The notes under the pieces: model-generated
Told to the model about the DNA's origin: nothing
The model's database searches: none
The model's input: the letters and a program-made list of their open reading frames with translations, nothing else
DNA from: Massilia yuzhufengensis
GTDB taxonomy: Bacteria; Pseudomonadota; Gammaproteobacteria; Burkholderiales; Burkholderiaceae_D
Reading direction: 5' to 3'
Length of the DNA: 64,000 nucleotides
Assembly: GCF_900112225.1 (NCBI RefSeq)
Contig: NZ_FOLD01000022.1
Span: 1-64,000, forward strand
Made by a program: the position numbers and the translations under genes
In this document: one piece after another, positions 33,955-43,545 of the stretch
Layout of the letters: each line of letters opens with the position of its first letter
Position numbering within the stretch: the first letter of the stretch is position 1

Positions 33955-36909
33955 ATGAAAAAACAGTACCAGAGTGCAGTTTTACGCCAACTCACCATGT
34001 GCCTGCTCGGCACAGCCTCGGTGTCCGCCCTCTCGATCGGCGTTGCCTACGCCCAGACCGCGGCCGAGACCCCGCCACAAGAAACCCAGCAGCTGCAGAC
34101 GGTCCAGGTGACCGGCCTGCGCGCCTCACTCGAGAGCGCACTGAACGCCAAGCGCACCGACAACGGCATCGTCGATGTCATCAAGTCCGAAGACATGGGC
34201 AAGTTCCCGGATACGAACCTGGCCGAATCGCTGCAGCGCGTGCCGGGCGTGGTGATCGACCGCGACGCCGGCGAAGGCCGCAATATCACCGTGCGCGGCC
34301 TGGGCCAGGACTTTACGCGCGTGCGCATCAACGGCATCGAGGGCCTGGCCACCACCGGCGGCACCGACAGCTCGGGCGGCACCAACCGCGGCCGCGGCTT
34401 CGACTTCAACGTGTTCGCCTCCGAACTGTTCAGCTCACTCACGGTGCGCAAGAGCTCCTCGGCCGATGTCGACGAAGGCTCGCTCGGCGCCACCGTCGAC
34501 CTGCAGACCCTGCGCCCCTTCGACCTGAAAGGCTTCAACGCCACCATCGCGGCCAAGGGAAAGTACAACGACGGCTCCGAGAAGATCGATCCGCGCCTGG
34601 CCTTCATGCTGTCGAATACCTTCATGGACCGCACGCTGGGCGTGCTGGTCTCGGGCGCGTTCTCGAAACGGCGCGTGCTGGAAGACGGCTTCTCCACCGT
34701 GCGCTGGGATAACGGCCCGTCGTCCGGCGGCTGGTGCGCGCCGATGGGCGTGGCCAACAACCCGGCCACCTCCACCGCCACCACCTGCGGCCCGGCCGCG
34801 CAGGGCGTGCCGCGCCTGCCGGCTTCCCGGGCCGCCACCGATGCCTACAACGCCGCCAGCAACATCAACAACTTCCATCCGCGCCTGCCGCGCTATGGCC
34901 GCCTGACCCACGACCAGGACCGCCTGGGCCTGACCGCGTCGGTGCAATGGCGCCCGCAGCGCGGCACCCTCTTGACCTTCGACATGCTGTACTCGAAGCT
35001 CGACGCCACGCGCCAGGAAGACTTCCTGGAGGCGATCTCGTTCAGCCGCAGCGCCACCCAGGGCGGCAAGCCGCAGATCAGCGTGGTCGAGGCGCAGTAC
35101 GCGCCCAACGGCGCCCTCCTGTACGGCAAGTACAACGGCGTGGACATCCGCTCCGAGTCGCGCTTCGACGAGCTGACCACCACCTTCACCCAGCCGACCC
35201 TGACCCTGGAACACAAGATCAGCGACACCCTGAGCATGAGCGCCAAGGTGGGCCGCGCGAATTCGAAGTTCCGCAACCCGGTGCAGACCACGGTCACGCT
35301 CGACGCGCTCAACGTCAACGGCTACACCCTCGACTTCCGCAACGGCGACCGCAACGCCATCATCACCTACCCGTTCGACCCGATGGCCGCCAATGGCGCG
35401 CTGGGCATCATCGGCGTGCCGCAGGTGGCCACCGGCACCCAGCCGACCACGGTCGCCAACACCACCACCAGCGAGATCCGCATCCGTCCGCAGGGCGCGA
35501 CCAACGTCAACGACGTCGGCCAGCTCGACCTGGCCTGGGAAGCGGCCGAGGGCCTGACCTTCAAGGGTGGCGTCAACAAGAAGAAATACTCGTCGGACAC
35601 GTATGAATTCCGCCGCGTGAACCAGAACGACACGATCTTCGCACCAAGCGCAGGCGCGACCGGCCTGACCAGCACCGTGACCGGCTTCGGCAAGGGCCTC
35701 GATATGCCGAACGGTAACGTGACCGGCTGGGTGATCCCGAACCTGAACGCCATCGCCGCTGCCTACGACATCTACTGCAACTGCATCAAGGCCGGCCCTG
35801 CGGGCGGCCCGGGCGACTTCACGCTGTCCTCGATCACCAACGGCAACGCGCGCGGCAACAACCGCACCGTCACCGAGCGCGACAGCGGCTTCTACCTGAT
35901 GGGCGAGTTCAAGTACGATTTGTGGGACATCCCGGTGCGCGGCAACTTCGGCGCCCGCCACGTGAAGACCGAACTGGAAGCGATCGGCTACCAGGCCGCC
36001 GGCGGCGGTACCGCGGTGAAGGTGAACCACGAGTACAAGGACACCCTGCCCTCGTTCAACCTGGCCGCCAACCTGACGCGCGACTTCATCGTCCGCTTCG
36101 GCGCCGCCAAGGTGATGACCCGTCCACAGCTGGGCTTCCTGTCGCCGGGCGGCACCATCGCCACCACCGGGACCCTGACCATCACCACCGGCAACCCGCT
36201 GCTCAAACCTTTCCGCGCCAAGACCTTCGATTCGAGTTTCGAGTACTACTTCGCCAACAAGGCTTTCGTCGGCATCGGGCTGTTCCAGAAGAACATCGAC
36301 ACCTACATCCAGTCGCTGCGCACCAACGTGCCCTTCCGCGAGACCGGCCTGCCGCTGTCGCTGCTGCCGGCCAACTTCAGCGGCGAGGAAGTGTTCCAGG
36401 TCACGGCGCCGATCAATACCGATGGCGGCAAGCTGAAAGGCGTCGAGCTGAACTACCAGCAGCCCTTCACCTTCCTGCCGGGCTGGGGCAAGAACTTCGG
36501 CACCCTGCTGAACTACACCAAGGTGAGCTCGAAGATCGAATACGCGGTATCGCCGACCAGCAACGAGCGCATCGTCGACGACCTGCTGAATTTGTCGCCG
36601 AAATCGTGGAACGCCACCGTCTATTACGACGACGGCAAGTTCAGCGCACGCCTGTCGGGCGCCAAGCGCTCGTCCTTCATCACCCGCGTACCAGGGCAGA
36701 ACAACAACGACGTCGAAGGCAAGAACGAAACCTTCAACGTGGACGTGTCGCTGTCGTACAAGTGGAACGAGCACCTGGAATTCACCCTGGAAGGCGTGAA
36801 CCTGACCAACGAAGCGAACGACCAGTTCATCAGCCGTGCGCGTAACAGCGTGGTGGTGAACAACGTTACCGGCCGCGAGTTCCTGGCGGGGCTGCGCTAC
36901 AAGTTCTGA
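33955..36909 (+). CDS. TonB-dependent receptor, large sugar-polymer type
   Basis: The 984-residue outer-membrane receptor has a signal peptide of about 33 residues ending AYAQT. Its plug carries VQVTGLRASLESALNAKR, VIKSEDMGKFPDTNLAESLQRVPGV, the RNITVRGLGQDFTRVRINGI segment and SSADVDEGSLGATVDL. The barrel ends LAGLRYKF. The SLESALNAKR/FPDTNLAESLQR plug is typical of the receptors found in carbohydrate-use loci of Caulobacter, Xanthomonas and Massilia. It differs clearly from the receptor at 20098, so the island encodes two separate uptake porins. GGAGA (33946-33950) precedes the ATG. Confidence 0.93.
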   Translation: MKKQYQSAVLRQLTMCLLGTASVSALSIGVAYAQTAAETPPQETQQLQTVQVTGLRASLESALNAKRTDNGIVDVIKSEDMGKFPDTNLAESLQRVPGVVIDRDAGEGRNITVRGLGQDFTRVRINGIEGLATTGGTDSSGGTNRGRGFDFNVFASELFSSLTVRKSSSADVDEGSLGATVDLQTLRPFDLKGFNATIAAKGKYNDGSEKIDPRLAFMLSNTFMDRTLGVLVSGAFSKRRVLEDGFSTVRWDNGPSSGGWCAPMGVANNPATSTATTCGPAAQGVPRLPASRAATDAYNAASNINNFHPRLPRYGRLTHDQDRLGLTASVQWRPQRGTLLTFDMLYSKLDATRQEDFLEAISFSRSATQGGKPQISVVEAQYAPNGALLYGKYNGVDIRSESRFDELTTTFTQPTLTLEHKISDTLSMSAKVGRANSKFRNPVQTTVTLDALNVNGYTLDFRNGDRNAIITYPFDPMAANGALGIIGVPQVATGTQPTTVANTTTSEIRIRPQGATNVNDVGQLDLAWEAAEGLTFKGGVNKKKYSSDTYEFRRVNQNDTIFAPSAGATGLTSTVTGFGKGLDMPNGNVTGWVIPNLNAIAAAYDIYCNCIKAGPAGGPGDFTLSSITNGNARGNNRTVTERDSGFYLMGEFKYDLWDIPVRGNFGARHVKTELEAIGYQAAGGGTAVKVNHEYKDTLPSFNLAANLTRDFIVRFGAAKVMTRPQLGFLSPGGTIATTGTLTITTGNPLLKPFRAKTFDSSFEYYFANKAFVGIGLFQKNIDTYIQSLRTNVPFRETGLPLSLLPANFSGEEVFQVTAPINTDGGKLKGVELNYQQPFTFLPGWGKNFGTLLNYTKVSSKIEYAVSPTSNERIVDDLLNLSPKSWNATVYYDDGKFSARLSGAKRSSFITRVPGQNNNDVEGKNETFNVDVSLSYKWNEHLEFTLEGVNLTNEANDQFISRARNSVVVNNVTGREFLAGLRYKF

Positions 36910-36929
36910 TCGACTCCTGCTGTGACTTC

Positions 36930-36956
36930 AGCCCGCGATCTCGCGGGCTTTTTTTT
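36930..36956 (+). terminator. Rho-independent terminator after the second TonB receptor
   Basis: AGCCCGCGA (36930-36938) pairs with TCGCGGGCT (36941-36949), directly followed by a run of seven T after the stem. This is a textbook intrinsic terminator closing the pectin island. Confidence 0.92.
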
Positions 36957-36974
36957 GGCGGGGCGCGTGAAAAA

Positions 36975-37117
36975 CTTCAGGGTCAGGTCTGACATTTGGA
37001 CACGGCCTGATCTGTAACCATGGCACGCCACTTGTTGTTACACGATTTCGCCAGTCGTAAGCCATCAACCGACATCGTACGGCAGAGTTCGTGTCCGAAT
37101 GTCAGACCTGACCCCGG
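36975..37117. repeat. Dispersed inverted repeat, pair 2
   Basis: Left copy 36975-37008 (core GGGTCAGGTCTGACATTTGG) and right copy 37085-37117 in reverse complement (GTGTCCGAATGTCAGACC) with some divergence. The 76 bp between them contain no gene. Same repeat and same inward orientation as the pairs at 24891/26271 and 52783/52972. Confidence 0.88.
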
Positions 37118-37135
37118 GGTTGCCTTGAAATCCAA

Positions 37136-37160
37136 GAAAAAGGCCCGCACGCGGCGGGCC
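37136..37160 (-). terminator. Rho-independent terminator of the ompW gene
   Basis: On the minus strand GGCCCGC pairs with GCGGGCC (genomic 37142-37148 and 37154-37160), followed by a run of six T (complement of 37136-37141). It begins 23 bp after the ompW stop. Confidence 0.88.
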
Positions 37161-37182
37161 TCGGTTGCAAGCGCAGCGCTTG

Positions 37183-37866
37183 TCAGAACTTGTACCCCAC
37201 CGCCACCACCACCGCCACCGGATCGAGCTTCATCCGCTGGGTCTGGCCGGTCGAAAAATGCACGTCGGTCCGCAGCTTGGTCTTGTTGGCGGTCACGTCC
37301 GCGAACCAGCGCTCGCCGATGTTCATCGCCAGGCCGACCTGCGCCGTGTAGGTCAGCTTGTTGTCGATGCTGAAGGTGGTCGGCACGCCGCTGCCTGGGT
37401 TGGTAACCGCGGTCATCCGGGCCGAACCGCGTTCCTTCATGAAGTAGGCATAGGTCGCTCCGATGCCCACGTAGGGGCGGAACAGCGAGGTCGGGGCGAA
37501 GAAGCGGTACTGGGCAAACACGGTCGGCGGCAGCGCTTCCACGGTGCCGAGCTGGCCGGTGCCGGCGATGGCGCCCGCGCCGTAGATCTTGTGCTTGTAG
37601 GGCGTGCCGATCGCCGCTTCCAGCGAAATGTTATCGGTCAGGCCGTAGGCGAAGATCAGTACCGGCTGGGTGTCCTTCTCGACGTCCGCCTTGGAGCCCG
37701 GCAGTGCCGGCGCGCTGATGTCGCCGCTTTCGACCTTCGGGGTCAGCTGGTTGAGGCCGATCTTGGCGGTGAGTTGGCCGGCCGACTGGGCCGATGCCGT
37801 CGAGGCGCAGGCCAGCGCGGCGGCCACACCCAGCACTTTGACGAGGCAATTGAAACCTTGTTTCAT
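37183..37866 (-). CDS. OmpW-family outer-membrane protein
   Basis: The 227-residue protein has a signal peptide (about residues 1-26, ending ASTASAQ) and forms an eight-stranded beta-barrel. Features are KIGLNQLTPKVESGD near the N-terminus, LFRPYVGIGATYAYF in the middle, and the C-terminal DPVAVVVAVGYKF with an aromatic end. The family forms small hydrophobic channels in the outer membrane. ATG 37866 is chosen because AGGAGA lies 6 bases upstream; an ATG at 37884 lacks such a site. It lies 57 bp after the GDSL gene on the same strand. Confidence 0.9.
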   Translation of the reverse strand: MKQGFNCLVKVLGVAAALACASTASAQSAGQLTAKIGLNQLTPKVESGDISAPALPGSKADVEKDTQPVLIFAYGLTDNISLEAAIGTPYKHKIYGAGAIAGTGQLGTVEALPPTVFAQYRFFAPTSLFRPYVGIGATYAYFMKERGSARMTAVTNPGSGVPTTFSIDNKLTYTAQVGLAMNIGERWFADVTANKTKLRTDVHFSTGQTQRMKLDPVAVVVAVGYKF

Positions 37867-37922
37867 CTTTTCTCCTGAATTCATTTGTCGAGGCCCGCTC
37901 CCGGGAGCAGGCCTGCCCGTTC

Positions 37923-39290
37923 TTACAGCCAGCCCTTGATCGCCATGTCCTTGAGGACGTAGCGCGCAATCAGGTTGTTCTCGAACGGCGTCGGGTGGAT
38001 GTCGTCGGCGAACATGTAGTGGCTGACGTCGCCGGCTACCGTGTTGGCGTTGGTGCAGATCAGGGACGTGGTGCCCAGTGCATTGGCGCCGCAGGCCGGG
38101 GACGAGGTGTTGGTCAGGCCGTAAGGGGCCGGATTCTTCACCTGGTCGTTGCTGACGGTGTACAGGTCGACGTACAGGATGCGGTCGTCGGTGCCCAGTC
38201 CGGCTTTGAGCTGGGTGTTGAAGGCATTGACCATGGCGGCGGTCAGGGCCTGGATGTCGGCCGATTTCGACTTCGAGGCCGGGGTGCTGGCCACGTCCGG
38301 CAGGTTGGCCACGACGACATACTTGGCGCCCTTGGCCACGACCTCGTTCTTCACGAGCGCAGCCATTTGGGCGCCGGCGGTGCCCAGTTCGGCGACCAGT
38401 TTCGGACCGTTGGCGGCGGCGTAGTCGTTGCCGGCCTTGGTGCCGGCCGCGGTAGCGTCAGCCTGGGCCTTGGCGACCATCGGGCCGTACACCGAAGCCT
38501 GGGCCACGGCGGCGTTGCCCGGCTGGCGCGCGGCGGCGCCGACGGCGGCGGCGACCACGGTCTGGTCGGTCTTGCCCGGACGCGCGTTTTCGGTGGCGAT
38601 GGCCACGCCGATCGCCTGCGCGGCGGTCTGCGGGTTGGTGGCGCCGGCGGCCAGTTGCATGGTCAGTGAGGTGGCGAAGGTCTGCGCGCCGGCGGCGGCG
38701 CCGGCAGCGGTGGCGGCGGTCGACAGGACGCTCAGTTGCATCAGCACGTCGTTGCCGCCCGACAGGAGGGTCACCAGCTCGGTGCCGCTGAACTTGTTGC
38801 CGTTGCGGCCCAGGTGGTTGGCGATCTGGGTGACCAGCGGCACGGTAGTTTCGCCAATCGGCGAGCCAGTGCCTGGATTGCCCGGGCCGATCGGGTTGGT
38901 CACGCGCGATCCACCCTGGGCGTAATTGAAGCAGTTCAGGTTCTGCACGACGGGTACGGAGAAGCCGCGCGCGGCGTCGCCAATCAGGCCGGTCTGGGCG
39001 GCGCAAGGCACCGGCAGTTTCAGTTCGGCCGCCATGAAGTCGAGCCAGATCTTGCCGTTCAACTCAGGATTTTTCGACGTGCCGTCGCCATTGATCGTGA
39101 ACTTGCCGCCACCCGCGGCCTTGACCGCGCCGACGGCATAGGTGCCGACGTCGGACAGGCTGTCGCCGAACGACACCTGCTGGGAAAACTTGAGTTTCTG
39201 CGTTTGGTCGCCACCGCCTGGGCTGGTTCCGCCGCAAGCTGCCAGCACCGCTGCCGTCAACAGGGCAAGCGCGAGTTTGGTTTGACGCAT
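37923..39290 (-). CDS. GDSL/SGNH-type secreted lipoprotein hydrolase
   Basis: The 455-residue protein has a lipoprotein signal peptide with lipobox LAAC (Cys19). The block I motif FGDSLSD gives nucleophile Ser44, then NYAQGGSR, SGGNDVLMQL and the C-terminal DDIHPTPFEN with Asp429/430 and His432. A long alanine-rich helical segment (about residues 180-295) is inserted between the SGGND block and the C-terminal part, unusual for this family. It is probably an outer-membrane or surface esterase/lipase. A promoter-like CTGACA-N18-TATACA lies upstream on the minus strand around 39374-39403. Confidence 0.88.
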   Translation of the reverse strand: MRQTKLALALLTAAVLAACGGTSPGGGDQTQKLKFSQQVSFGDSLSDVGTYAVGAVKAAGGGKFTINGDGTSKNPELNGKIWLDFMAAELKLPVPCAAQTGLIGDAARGFSVPVVQNLNCFNYAQGGSRVTNPIGPGNPGTGSPIGETTVPLVTQIANHLGRNGNKFSGTELVTLLSGGNDVLMQLSVLSTAATAAGAAAGAQTFATSLTMQLAAGATNPQTAAQAIGVAIATENARPGKTDQTVVAAAVGAAARQPGNAAVAQASVYGPMVAKAQADATAAGTKAGNDYAAANGPKLVAELGTAGAQMAALVKNEVVAKGAKYVVVANLPDVASTPASKSKSADIQALTAAMVNAFNTQLKAGLGTDDRILYVDLYTVSNDQVKNPAPYGLTNTSSPACGANALGTTSLICTNANTVAGDVSHYMFADDIHPTPFENNLIARYVLKDMAIKGWL

Positions 39291-39493
39291 TGTGTCTCCT
39301 AAGTTGGTTTTATTCTGAAACGAACGCCCGTGCTATTCGTGTCTATGAATAATATGCCAGTGTTCAACTTACTTGTATAGGAAAACGGTTGCCAATATGT
39401 CAGTTTTTAGTGACAACTGACAACCGGATCGGGTGCCGATTATAGCCCCGCTCTCGAGCCCGGCAGAAGTGGTTGTTGAACAGCGTGGTTTTG

Positions 39494-39521
39494 CAGACCG
39501 CCAGTAAAGACGGGCGGTCTG
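39494..39521 (-). terminator. Stem-loop after tsaC
   Basis: CAGACCGCC (39494-39502) pairs with GGCGGTCTG (39513-39521), just beyond the tsaC stop. The T-rich part is in the loop rather than after the stem, so termination may be weak. Confidence 0.45.
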
Positions 39522-39531
39522 GCGGATGAGC

Positions 39532-40569
39532 TCAGGCCAGCGGGACCTGGTTGAGCAGACCGTGCACGATGCCGGTGGAGCCATGGGCGGCGCGGCGCAA
39601 GCGGTCGTTGACGCCAAGCCAGTCGCCGCCCGACGGGGGCGCTTCGACCAGGATCACGTCGGCGCCGTGGCCGTCCATCGCGCGCAGGGCGGCATAGAGG
39701 GCGTGGGCGAAGCCGTCCGGCGTGGCCGGCAGGCGCAGCGCGGCGTGGGTGGGCGGCATGCTGGAATAATGGATCAGGGCGACCTTGCGCCCGGCGCCAG
39801 CCAGGCTGGCCAGGGTCTGGCGCAGCTGTTCGCTGTCCTGCATCGCCACCGGGGTATGCGGCGCGTAGTGCGATTCGAGCGTGCCGGAGGCGCGCGGCGC
39901 GGCCGCGTCGGGGCTGGCCGGCGCCTGGTCGATCACGGCGGCGATGGCCTCGCTGCTGATATGCCCCGGACGCAGCAGCACCGGGCCATGCGTGGCCAGG
40001 CGCGACAGGTCGACGATGGTCGATTCGATACCCACCTGCGAGGCGCCGCCGTCGAGCACCATGGCAACCGTACCGTCGGCGTCGAATTCGTCGCGCACGT
40101 GCTGGGCCAGGGTGGGGCTGACGGCGCCGAACTTGTTGGCCGAGGGCGCCGCGACGCCGCCCCTGCCGCCCTTGAAGGCGCGCAGCAGCGCGATCGCCAC
40201 CGGGTGCGACGGGCAGCGCAGGCCGACCGTGTCCTGGCCGCCGCTGACGGCGGCCGGGATGTTCGGGGCACGCTTCAGGATCATCGTCAGCGGGCCGGGC
40301 CAGAAGGCTTCGGCCAGGGCATGCGCCTCTTGCGGGATGTCGGTGGCCCAGTAATCGAGCGGCGCGTCGGGGGCCAGGTGCACGATCACCGGGTGGTCTT
40401 GGGGCCTGCCCTTGGCCGCGTAGATGGCGGCCACCGCCGCCGGGTTCTCGGCGTCGGCGCCAAGGCCGTACACGGTCTCGGTCGGGAAGGCGACCAGCGC
40501 GCCCGCTTCCAGCGCGCGCGCGGCGGCGGCGATGGCTTGCGGGTCGAGGTCCTGGCTAACGCTACTCAT
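39532..40569 (-). CDS. tsaC: L-threonylcarbamoyladenylate synthase (Sua5-type, long form)
   Basis: The 345-residue protein makes threonylcarbamoyl-AMP for the t6A modification of tRNA position 37. The YrdC domain (about residues 10-205) has [47 protein letters not shown] and [14 protein letters not shown] Sua5 C-terminal domain (about 240-345) begins after [14 protein letters not shown]. The long Sua5 form, rather than short TsaC, is common in Burkholderiales. It overlaps purK by 4 bp (ATGA) and belongs to the purC-purE-purK operon. Confidence 0.95.
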   Translation of the reverse strand: MSSVSQDLDPQAIAAAARALEAGALVAFPTETVYGLGADAENPAAVAAIYAAKGRPQDHPVIVHLAPDAPLDYWATDIPQEAHALAEAFWPGPLTMILKRAPNIPAAVSGGQDTVGLRCPSHPVAIALLRAFKGGRGGVAAPSANKFGAVSPTLAQHVRDEFDADGTVAMVLDGGASQVGIESTIVDLSRLATHGPVLLRPGHISSEAIAAVIDQAPASPDAAAPRASGTLESHYAPHTPVAMQDSEQLRQTLASLAGAGRKVALIHYSSMPPTHAALRLPATPDGFAHALYAALRAMDGHGADVILVEAPPSGGDWLGVNDRLRRAAHGSTGIVHGLLNQVPLA

Positions 40570-41750
40570 TCGGCGATACCGAGGATCGCGCAGGCCTGGG
40601 CCAGGCTGGCCCGGGCTTCAAGCAGCGTCGGCGCCACGAAGGTGATGTGGCCCATCTTGCGCGCGCGGCGCGGGTCGTCCTTGCCGTACAGGTGCAGGTT
40701 CGCGCCCGGCAGCGCCAGCACGCGGTCCCAGGCCGGTTCGCGCGCGGTGTCGCTGCCTGGCTCGAACCAGACATCGCCCAGGATGTTGAGCATGACGGCG
40801 GGCGAATGCTGGCGCACGTCGCCCAGCGGCAGGCGCGCCATCGCGCGGACCTGCTGCGCGAACTGGCTGGTGATGCAGGCGTCCATCGTGTAGTGGCCGC
40901 TGTTGTGCGGACGCGGCGCCATTTCGTTGACCACCAGCGTGCCATCTTCCAGCACGAAGAATTCGATGCACAGCACGCCCACGTAGCCCAATTGGGCCAC
41001 GATGGCGCGCGCCGCTTCCTGCGCCTGTTTCGCGCAGGCGCTCGAGACGTTCGGTCCCGGCACCGTGGTCGTGAACAGGATGCCGTCGCGGTGCACGTTC
41101 TCGGCGATCGGGTAGACCACCGAGGCGCCATCCGCGCCGCGCGCGGTCAGCACCGAGACTTCATAGGCCAGCGGCAGCATCTTCTCCAGCAGGCAGGTCA
41201 CGCCGTTCATGGCGTCGAACGCGGCGCGCACGTCCTCGCGCGACTTCACCCGCACCTGGCCCTTGCCGTCGTAGCCCATGCGCACGGTCTTCAGGATCCC
41301 CGGCAGCAGGTCGTCATCGATGGCGTCGATGTCGGCGTATGAAGCGATGGTCTTGTGCGGCGCCGGCATCACGCCGGAGCTTGGCGCGCAGTCGACGAAA
41401 AAGCGCTTTTCCGCGATGCGGTCCTGCGCGATCGACACGCAGGCGGCGTTCGGTGCGACGAAGCTGCGCTCGCCCAGCCAGGCCATGCTGTCGGCCGGGA
41501 CGTTCTCGAATTCGGTGGTGATGGCCACGCAGGCGTTCGCCAGTTCGGCGAGGGCCGCAGCGTCGGTGTAGGCGCCCGGGATCAGGCGCTCGGCCACCTG
41601 CCCTGCCGGGCAGTCCTGCGACGGCTCGAGTACGGCGACCTTGAAGCCCATGGCTTGGGCAGCGTGGGCGAACATGCGGCCAAGCTGGCCGCCGCCCATC
41701 ACGCCCAGCCAGGCGGACGGTTGGGCGGTGGGTAGGAAGGAGTCACTCAT
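40566..41750 (-). CDS. purK: 5-(carboxyamino)imidazole ribonucleotide synthase PurK
   Basis: The 394-residue ATP-grasp enzyme carboxylates AIR to N5-CAIR in purine synthesis. It has [20 protein letters not shown] near the N-terminus, [19 protein letters not shown] and [26 protein letters not shown]. It lies 5 bp after purE, whose product rearranges N5-CAIR to CAIR. Confidence 0.97.
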   Translation of the reverse strand: MSDSFLPTAQPSAWLGVMGGGQLGRMFAHAAQAMGFKVAVLEPSQDCPAGQVAERLIPGAYTDAAALAELANACVAITTEFENVPADSMAWLGERSFVAPNAACVSIAQDRIAEKRFFVDCAPSSGVMPAPHKTIASYADIDAIDDDLLPGILKTVRMGYDGKGQVRVKSREDVRAAFDAMNGVTCLLEKMLPLAYEVSVLTARGADGASVVYPIAENVHRDGILFTTTVPGPNVSSACAKQAQEAARAIVAQLGYVGVLCIEFFVLEDGTLVVNEMAPRPHNSGHYTMDACITSQFAQQVRAMARLPLGDVRQHSPAVMLNILGDVWFEPGSDTAREPAWDRVLALPGANLHLYGKDDPRRARKMGHITFVAPTLLEARASLAQACAILGIAE

Positions 41751-41755
41751 GCGAT

Positions 41756-42253
41756 TCAGACGGGAAGGGTCATGGCCTGGGCGGCCGCGGTTTGCTCCGT
41801 ACGGAACGCGACCAGGCGCTGGGCCAGGTCCTCGTCGTTCGCGGCCAGCAGCGCCACCGCGGTCAGGGCCGCGTTGGCGGCGCCCGCTTCGCCGATGGCG
41901 AAGGTGGCAACCGGCACGCCTTTCGGCATCTGCACGATGGACAGCAGCGAATCCTCGCCGCGCAGGTACTTGGACGGCACCGGCACGCCCAGCACCGGCA
42001 CGATGGTCTTGGCGGCCACCATGCCCGGCAGGTGGGCGGCGCCCCCTGCCCCGGCGATAATGGCGCGCAGGCCGCGTGCGCGCGCGGTCTCGGCATACGT
42101 GAACATCTCGTCGGGCATGCGGTGCGCCGAGATTACCGAGGCTTCAAAAGGCACACCGAACTGCTTCAGGATGGCGACCGCGTGCTGCATCACGTCCCAG
42201 TCGGACGAGGACCCCATGATGACGCCCACCAGCGGTTTTGCTTGCTCGGTCAT
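41756..42253 (-). CDS. purE: N5-CAIR mutase PurE
   Basis: The 165-residue class I PurE has [44 protein letters not shown] and [12 protein letters not shown] 42253 is preferred, with AAGG 8 bases upstream. A GTG at 42259 overlapping the purC stop is the alternative and would add two residues. It lies between purC and purK in one transcription unit. Confidence 0.97.
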   Translation of the reverse strand: MTEQAKPLVGVIMGSSSDWDVMQHAVAILKQFGVPFEASVISAHRMPDEMFTYAETARARGLRAIIAGAGGAAHLPGMVAAKTIVPVLGVPVPSKYLRGEDSLLSIVQMPKGVPVATFAIGEAGAANAALTAVALLAANDEDLAQRLVAFRTEQTAAAQAMTLPV

Positions 42254-42255
42254 CG

Positions 42256-43152
42256 TCACGCCTTCAGCTTTTCGCCGGTCAGGCGTTCGATGGCTTCGAA
42301 ATACTTGGCCTGGGTTTTTTCGATGACGTCCGCCGGCAGCGCCGGCGCCGGCGCGGTCTTGCCCCAGTCGGTCAGCGTTTCCAGGTAGTCGCGCACGAAC
42401 TGCTTGTCGAACGATGGCGGCGACATGCCCGGCGCGTACGAGTCGGCAGGCCAGAAGCGCGAGGAATCGGCGGTGAGCACTTCGTCCATCAGGTGCATCA
42501 CGCCGTTGTCGTCCAGGCCGAATTCGAACTTGGTGTCGGCGATGATGATGCCGCGCGTGGCCGCATATTCGGCGGCGGCGGTATAGAGCTGGATGCTGAC
42601 GTCGCGCATCTTGGCGGCCAGTTCCTTGCCGATGCGGTTTTCCATGTCCTCGAACGAGATGTTCTCGTCATGCTCGCCCAGGTCGGCCTTGGCGGCCGGC
42701 GTGAACAGCGGCTGCGGCAGCTTGTCGGCCTGGCGCAGGCCGCTTGGGAGTTCGATGCCGCAGATGGCGCCGCTGGCCTGGTAATCCTTCCAGCCCGACC
42801 CGATAATGTAGCCGCGCACGACCGCCTCGACCATGATCGGCTTGAGCCGCTTGGCCACCACGGCGCGGCCGCGGACCTGTTCTACCTCATCTGGCGCCAC
42901 AACGCTCTCAGGCGCCACGCCGGTCAGGTGGTTCGGCACGATGTGGCCGAGCTTCTCGAACCAGAAGTCGCTCATCTGGTTCAGCACCATGCCCTTGCCG
43001 GGGATCGGCTCGTTCATGACCACGTCGAAGGCCGACAGGCGGTCGGTGGTGACGATCAGGATCTTGTCGTCGCCGACAGCGTAGTTGTCGCGTACCTTGC
43101 CGTGGCCGAGCAGTGGCAGGGACTTGATAGTGGATTGGTAGAGGCTGTTCAT
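42256..43152 (-). CDS. purC: Phosphoribosylaminoimidazole-succinocarboxamide synthase PurC
   Basis: The 298-residue SAICAR synthetase of the longer type has [55 protein letters not shown] and ADTKFEFGL. It ligates aspartate to CAIR. It is first in the purC-purE-purK-tsaC operon. The 393-bp upstream region contains REP-like palindromes; a promoter was not identified. Confidence 0.97.
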   Translation of the reverse strand: MNSLYQSTIKSLPLLGHGKVRDNYAVGDDKILIVTTDRLSAFDVVMNEPIPGKGMVLNQMSDFWFEKLGHIVPNHLTGVAPESVVAPDEVEQVRGRAVVAKRLKPIMVEAVVRGYIIGSGWKDYQASGAICGIELPSGLRQADKLPQPLFTPAAKADLGEHDENISFEDMENRIGKELAAKMRDVSIQLYTAAAEYAATRGIIIADTKFEFGLDDNGVMHLMDEVLTADSSRFWPADSYAPGMSPPSFDKQFVRDYLETLTDWGKTAPAPALPADVIEKTQAKYFEAIERLTGEKLKA

Positions 43153-43274
43153 AGATGGGATATCAGGGAAACGGAACCGGGGTTTGTCGCCGGTCGGGTG
43201 GGTCAGGTCTGGGGGTGGCCTGGGCCGGTGCGTAATTTTACGTCAATTCACGATGCGCCGCCGAAGCCAGCACC

Positions 43275-43476
43275 GTCGTAGCGTCACTGGCGCTACGACT
43301 TCCCGCGAAGGCGGGAACCCAATTTTGTTTAAAAAGCCGACTCAGTACGCTCCAGCTACCACACTAAAAACCGTCGTTCCGGCGAAGGCCGGAACCCAAG
43401 TTTGTGTGCGTTACGACTGCGCTAACGTTACCAACTGCGGTGAAGAAATTGGGTCCCGGGCTGCGCCGGGACGACG
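43275..43476. repeat. Cluster of three REP-like palindromic units
   Basis: Unit 1 (43296-43327) has TTCCCGCGAAGGCGGGAACC. Unit 2 (43371-43404) has GTTCCGGCGAAGGCCGGAAC. Unit 3 (43448-43476) is inverted, with GGGTCCCGGGCTGCGCCGGG. Units 1 and 2 share the frame CGnCnTnCCGnCGAAGGCnGGAACCCAA; unit 3 reads as its reverse complement. The arrangement is that of an interspersed REP cluster. Confidence 0.8.
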
Positions 43477-43490
43477 TTGCTAAGGGACGT

Positions 43491-43536
43491 AGGTGAAGCT
43501 GGCTGCGCGACTCCTGCCGCGCAGCCAGCTTCACCT
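43491..43536 (-). terminator. Perfect 19-bp hairpin after fba
   Basis: AGGTGAAGCTGGCTGCGCG (43491-43509) pairs perfectly over 19 bp with its complement at 43518-43536 around an 8-base loop, starting 9 bp after the fba stop. No T-run follows. It probably ends or protects the fba message. Confidence 0.65.
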
Positions 43537-43545
43537 ATTGCCAAA

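Larger units (their letters stand above)
43153..43545. other. 393-bp intergenic region with a cluster of palindromic units
   Basis: Between purC and fba there is no supported gene. It contains a hairpin GTCGTAGCG/CGCTACGAC (43275-43299), three REP-like units (43296-43327, 43371-43404, 43448-43476) and the fba terminator hairpin (43491-43536). The purC promoter should lie at the left end. Confidence 0.7.
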
